In this document: in pieces, positions 5,614-7,822 of the stretch
How positions within the stretch are numbered: the stretch's first letter is position 1
How the letters are laid out: every line of letters starts with the position of its first letter
Assembly (NCBI GenBank): GCA_029856055.1
Contig: JAHQWF010000017.1
Span: 1-7,822, forward strand
Direction: 5' to 3'
DNA from: Candidatus Njordarchaeota archaeon
GTDB taxonomy: Archaea > Asgardarchaeota > Njordarchaeia > Njordarchaeales > Njordarchaeaceae
DNA length: 7,822 nucleotides
The notes under the pieces: generated by a model
Database searches by the model: none
The model's input: only the letters and a program-made list of their open reading frames with translations
What the model was told of the DNA's origin: nothing
Position numbers and translations under genes: made by a program

Positions 5614-6014
5614 TTGATGTCTGGAACAAATTTGTAGACATATCGTATTATGCCAGATTCACCCTCTTCAAATGCTCTTCTTATCATCATTTTTACTCTC
5701 ATACCAATGTGCATTTCATCGATGCTCACATCACTTATTTGCGCTACTAATCTTGTACCATCATCTAATTCGATTAATCCTAATACGTAAGGACTGTATT
5801 TTGAGAATTCTTCTGACGGATATCTAACAACTGTCCAACTAAGTACTCTTCCTTTTTCACTAAGTTCGTATTTCTCAAGGTTTTTTGATCCGCACTTAAG
5901 ACAAATCTTCCTCGGCGGAAAATATTTAGATCCACAATCCTTACAAACAGACCCCATGGGTCTTAAATACATCTCCCTATTTCTCCAATATTCTGGAACC
6001 ATTTCACGTGACAT
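5604..6014 (-). CDS. DUF35 zinc-ribbon/OB-fold acyl-CoA-binding partner of thiolase
   Basis: The 136-residue product has the two-part DUF35 layout. After an N-terminal helix (MVPEYWRNREM) comes a rubredoxin-like zinc ribbon with cysteines at 24, 27, 38 and 41 (CKDCGSKYFPPRKICLKC). An OB-fold follows (about 50-120: GRVLSWTVV, YVLGLIELDDGTRLVAQI, IGMRVKMMI). In archaea such proteins bridge acetoacetyl-CoA thiolase and HMG-CoA synthase and hold the CoA substrate between them, or act with other SCP-x-type thiolases. Its ATG directly follows the TAG stop of the thiolase gene with no gap, and its ribosome binding site AAGGTGG lies in the last thiolase codons, so the two are translationally coupled and probably form a complex. 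No HMG-CoA synthase gene is in the window. Confidence 0.88.
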   Translation of the reverse strand: MSREMVPEYWRNREMYLRPMGSVCKDCGSKYFPPRKICLKCGSKNLEKYELSEKGRVLSWTVVRYPSEEFSKYSPYVLGLIELDDGTRLVAQISDVSIDEMHIGMRVKMMIRRAFEEGESGIIRYVYKFVPDIKEK

Positions 6015-7160
6015 CTAAAAACCACCTTTTTTCTTTAATATATGGATAACGGATAATTCGCCCAACCCACCTACAGACAATGCTAAACCTGTCTTAGCAT
6101 TATCTATTTGGTTATCACCCGCATGACCAAAGAGTTGAGCAGAGATCTCCGCTATTTGATAAACCCCAGTTGCACCGATAGGGTCTCCTCTCGCTTTTAA
6201 TCCACCAAATGTATTAATTGGCATTTCACTGTTTAGAAAACCTATATCTTTTTCTAATAACTTATGTCCCGCACCTTTTTCAGATAAACCTAAAGCTTCT
6301 ATCTCCAAAACACCCATTATGGTACTCGAGTCATGCAACTCTACGAAATCTATATCGCTGTGAGTTAATTTAGCTTGATTATAAGCATCTTGTGCAGCCA
6401 TGTAGACTGACTCTAACCAAAGTAAATCATCCCGCTCAAAAAACCTAAATCTATCAGTACTAGCACTAGAAGACACAATCTCAACACTACCTGTCTCATT
6501 AGATAAGACTAAGGCGGCCGCTCCGTCAGCAGGAGCTGTTACTTCAAAGAAGTGGAGAGGATCAGCTACGTAAGGTGATCTCTTGATAGTGTCGACTGTT
6601 ATAGGTCTTGGGAACTGTGCATGCTTAGCACGTAACGCATTGCTATGAGAAACAACCGCTAGTTTCATTATGTTTTCATGCTCGGCCTTATATTTCTCTA
6701 GATACAGTCTCAAGATTATTGCTTCAAGTGCTTCCATAGTGGCACCGATAGATGATAAGTACTCTCTATCGATCATTAATGATCTAGCCGTATAAATTGA
6801 ATTCGGTAAGACATCAGCCATCTTCTCAACGCCTATTACTAGAATATTTCTGGCAGTTTCGCCTTTCAATTCGAGAAACGCTTGATGTACAGCTATTCCT
6901 CCGCTAGCACTAGCTGCCTCCACTCTTATAGCTGGTTTATTTATTATGCCCAAGGTATCAGCAATTAGTGCTCCTAAATGCCCTTTATGATTAAGATATT
7001 CACCTAGGGCGTTAGATACTATTATTTTATCTATATTTTTACCTGAAAGACCCGCCATCTCCAAAGCTTTAATGCATGCCTCTAAAGCTAAATCCTCCAT
7101 ACTTTTATTCCAGTGCTCTCTGACATCTGTAAATCCGTAACCTCTTACATAAACTGGCAT
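6015..7160 (-). CDS. SCP-x/archaeal-type thiolase homologue lacking the usual catalytic residues
   Basis: The 381-residue product is a full-length thiolase-fold protein of the SCP-x/archaeal acetoacetyl-CoA thiolase group: MPVYVRGYGFTDVREHW at the N-terminus, VIGVEKMADV, TAPADGAAALVLS, FVELHDSSTIMGVLEIEALG and NTFGGLKARGDPIGATGVYQ. Normally this group forms or cleaves acetoacetyl-CoA with a nucleophilic Cys in an EAACASGG-type motif. Here that residue is Ser84 (EAASASGG, codon AGT at 6911-6909). The usual GHP histidine is Asp326 (GDPIGATG, codon GAC at 6185-6183). The residue aligning with the second catalytic Cys of classical thiolases is Ser362 (LSVGGLG). His276 of the HD motif remains. The frame is intact and coupled to the DUF35 gene, so this is not simple decay. 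It may be a scaffold or catalyse different chemistry. AAGGTTT precedes the ATG; a TATA-like box lies about 95 bp upstream. Confidence 0.87.
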   Translation of the reverse strand: MPVYVRGYGFTDVREHWNKSMEDLALEACIKALEMAGLSGKNIDKIIVSNALGEYLNHKGHLGALIADTLGIINKPAIRVEAASASGGIAVHQAFLELKGETARNILVIGVEKMADVLPNSIYTARSLMIDREYLSSIGATMEALEAIILRLYLEKYKAEHENIMKLAVVSHSNALRAKHAQFPRPITVDTIKRSPYVADPLHFFEVTAPADGAAALVLSNETGSVEIVSSSASTDRFRFFERDDLLWLESVYMAAQDAYNQAKLTHSDIDFVELHDSSTIMGVLEIEALGLSEKGAGHKLLEKDIGFLNSEMPINTFGGLKARGDPIGATGVYQIAEISAQLFGHAGDNQIDNAKTGLALSVGGLGELSVIHILKKKGGF

Positions 7161-7209
7161 CTTTAAACCTTCGTAAAAATGAATTCCAAAAAATCTGTTG
7201 AAAGTTGCG

Positions 7210-7227
7210 AATCAATTCAAATCAATT
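7210..7227. repeat. Two AATCAATT direct repeats one helical turn apart
   Basis: AATCAATT occurs at 7210-7217 and again at 7220-7227, spaced by exactly 10 bp. The pair lies in the leader of the thiolase gene, just downstream of the transcription start predicted from the TATA box at 7252-7262. Repeats on one face of the helix at such a position would suit a repressor or other regulator. The motif is A+T-rich, so chance is a real possibility. Confidence 0.35.
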
Positions 7228-7251
7228 AACTATTCGAGTTAGCTATTAATA

Positions 7252-7262
7252 CTTATATAAAA
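7252..7262 (-). promoter_or_regulatory. Candidate TATA box of the thiolase-DUF35 operon
   Basis: The minus strand reads TTTTATATAAG, an excellent archaeal TATA element. Transcription would begin near 7230, giving a leader of about 70 bases before the thiolase ATG at 7160. Confidence 0.5.
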
Positions 7263-7306
7263 CATTATGTATAGATCATTTACAGATGAGCTTATTATTG
7301 CCATAC

Positions 7307-7522
7307 TCAATCAATATTATTTAAGATATTCGCTATTTTCTTATACATGTGAATCACTTTTGCTCGTTCTAATCCCTTAGAATCAGCATAGAGTTGATCG
7401 AGAATCCTAAGAGCCCTAACCAAATGCTTTTTTGCTTGCTTATTATCATTTTGCTTCAAGAAATATAGCGCTATTTCATACTCTTTGAGAGCCTCCGCGA
7501 ACCTATCTGTAGTTTGTCCCAA
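7307..7522 (-). CDS. Small all-helical protein, MIT- or TPR-like
   Basis: The 71-residue product appears to consist of three amphipathic helices: about residues 5-24 (TDRFAEALKEYEIALYFLKQ), 26-45 (DNKQAKKHLVRALRILDQLY) and 50-70 (GLERAKVIHMYKKIANILNN). The A-L-x-x-Y and A-x-x-x-L-x-x-A-L spacing resembles a single tetratricopeptide unit or an MIT (microtubule interacting and transport) domain, both of which bind other proteins. No enzymatic motif is present. The start is TTG 7522, fixed by GGAGG at 7533-7529 six bases before it. The gene is small but the strong ribosome binding site and regular helical periodicity support it as real. It lies upstream of the thiolase gene on the same strand with a gap of about 146 bp and a separate promoter, so they are probably not one operon. 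Confidence 0.65.
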   Translation of the reverse strand: MGQTTDRFAEALKEYEIALYFLKQNDNKQAKKHLVRALRILDQLYADSKGLERAKVIHMYKKIANILNNID

Positions 7523-7528
7523 ATTATT

Positions 7529-7533
7529 CCTCC
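7529..7533 (-). promoter_or_regulatory. GGAGG ribosome binding site fixing a TTG start
   Basis: GGAGG on the minus strand, with AATAAT between it and the TTG at 7522, is the best evidence that the 71-codon frame is translated. A TATA-like TTTTTATAAG at about 7591-7600 could be its promoter. Confidence 0.6.
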
Positions 7534-7651
7534 AGCTGAATCAAATATATTATCGGAAAAGAATTTTGCAAATAAACATTATAGAAATTGCTTATAAAAA
7601 ATTTAGGTAGTATAATTAAAAGCGTGATAAAATATAACTGAAAAGAAATAA

Positions 7652-7822
7652 TTATAGAAGGTTATATTTCTCAATGAAAGGTTCATAAGTTTTTCTATAG
7701 ATTTCAGTGCTATTTAATTTATTGATATCTCTAACATATTTAATTTGAGTGCCTATTGTATCTTCACCTTTTATTTTAGCCCATTCTTTTATTGATAGTG
7801 AATATTGCCTCTGTATGTAATC
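7652..7822 (-). CDS. C-terminal end of an unidentified protein (runs off right edge)
   Basis: A minus-strand frame is open from the window edge for 56 codons and ends at TAA 7654-7652. The visible part starts DYIQRQYSLSIKEW, passes through IKGEDTIGTQIKYVRDINKL and ends in EPFIEKYNLL. It is charged, helical in appearance and has no membrane segment. Its composition and codon use look like the neighbouring genes. It reads in the same direction as the 71-residue gene, with about 129 bp between them, including T-rich minus-strand sequence (TTATTTCTTTTC just after the stop) that could end transcription. I do not recognise the family. Confidence 0.65.
   Translation of the reverse strand, partial: DYIQRQYSLSIKEWAKIKGEDTIGTQIKYVRDINKLNSTEIYRKTYEPFIEKYNLL

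Noticed and set aside
1..7822. tRNA, rRNA, CRISPR array or box C/D RNA
   Set aside because: No regularly spaced repeats, no tRNA-like cloverleaf and no paired C and D boxes in the intergenic gaps were seen by eye.

Overview
The window looks like chromosomal DNA of a hyperthermophilic or thermoacidophilic archaeon, most likely a Thermoproteota (crenarchaeal) lineage. The evidence is a short archaeal-type adenylosuccinate synthetase, a thiolase coupled to a DUF35 zinc-ribbon/OB-fold protein, GGTGATC- or GGAGG-type ribosome binding sites in front of TTG, GTG and ATG starts, TATA-like promoter boxes, and A+T-rich DNA with small gaps. The species cannot be named from the sequence alone.

Layout. 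Bases 1 to about 310 hold the 5' end of an insertion-sequence transposase, transcribed off the left edge and visibly richer in G+C than the rest. Next come a class I SAM-dependent methyltransferase (minus) and, divergent from it, a membrane protein with a longin/roadblock-like N-terminal domain (plus). The latter overlaps tail to tail with purA (minus). Upstream of purA on the same strand is nadE, which is head to head with a nitrilase-superfamily amidohydrolase (plus). A plus-strand protein follows with a coiled coil, a basic core and an acidic tail. It converges on a tightly coupled minus-strand pair, thiolase then DUF35. The right end has a 71-residue all-helical protein and the C-terminal end of an unidentified protein, both on the minus strand.

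How the genes fit together. nadE encodes only the synthetase domain of NAD+ synthase. The divergent amidohydrolase carries the Glu-Lys-Cys triad and an FDE-R-YF motif of the kind found in the glutaminase domain fused to NadE in other organisms, so the two may form a split glutamine-dependent NAD+ synthetase (inference). purA supplies adenylosuccinate for AMP synthesis, so purine and NAD synthesis sit side by side. The thiolase/DUF35 pair has the architecture of archaeal acetoacetyl-CoA thiolase modules, but the thiolase lacks the usual nucleophilic Cys and other catalytic residues although the frame is intact.

The most interesting points are the Cys-less thiolase with its DUF35 partner, the possible split NAD+ synthetase with a compact shared promoter, the membrane-anchored longin-like protein, the SSB-like architecture of the 182-residue protein, and several starts where the ribosome binding site itself contains a misleading upstream GTG or TTG.
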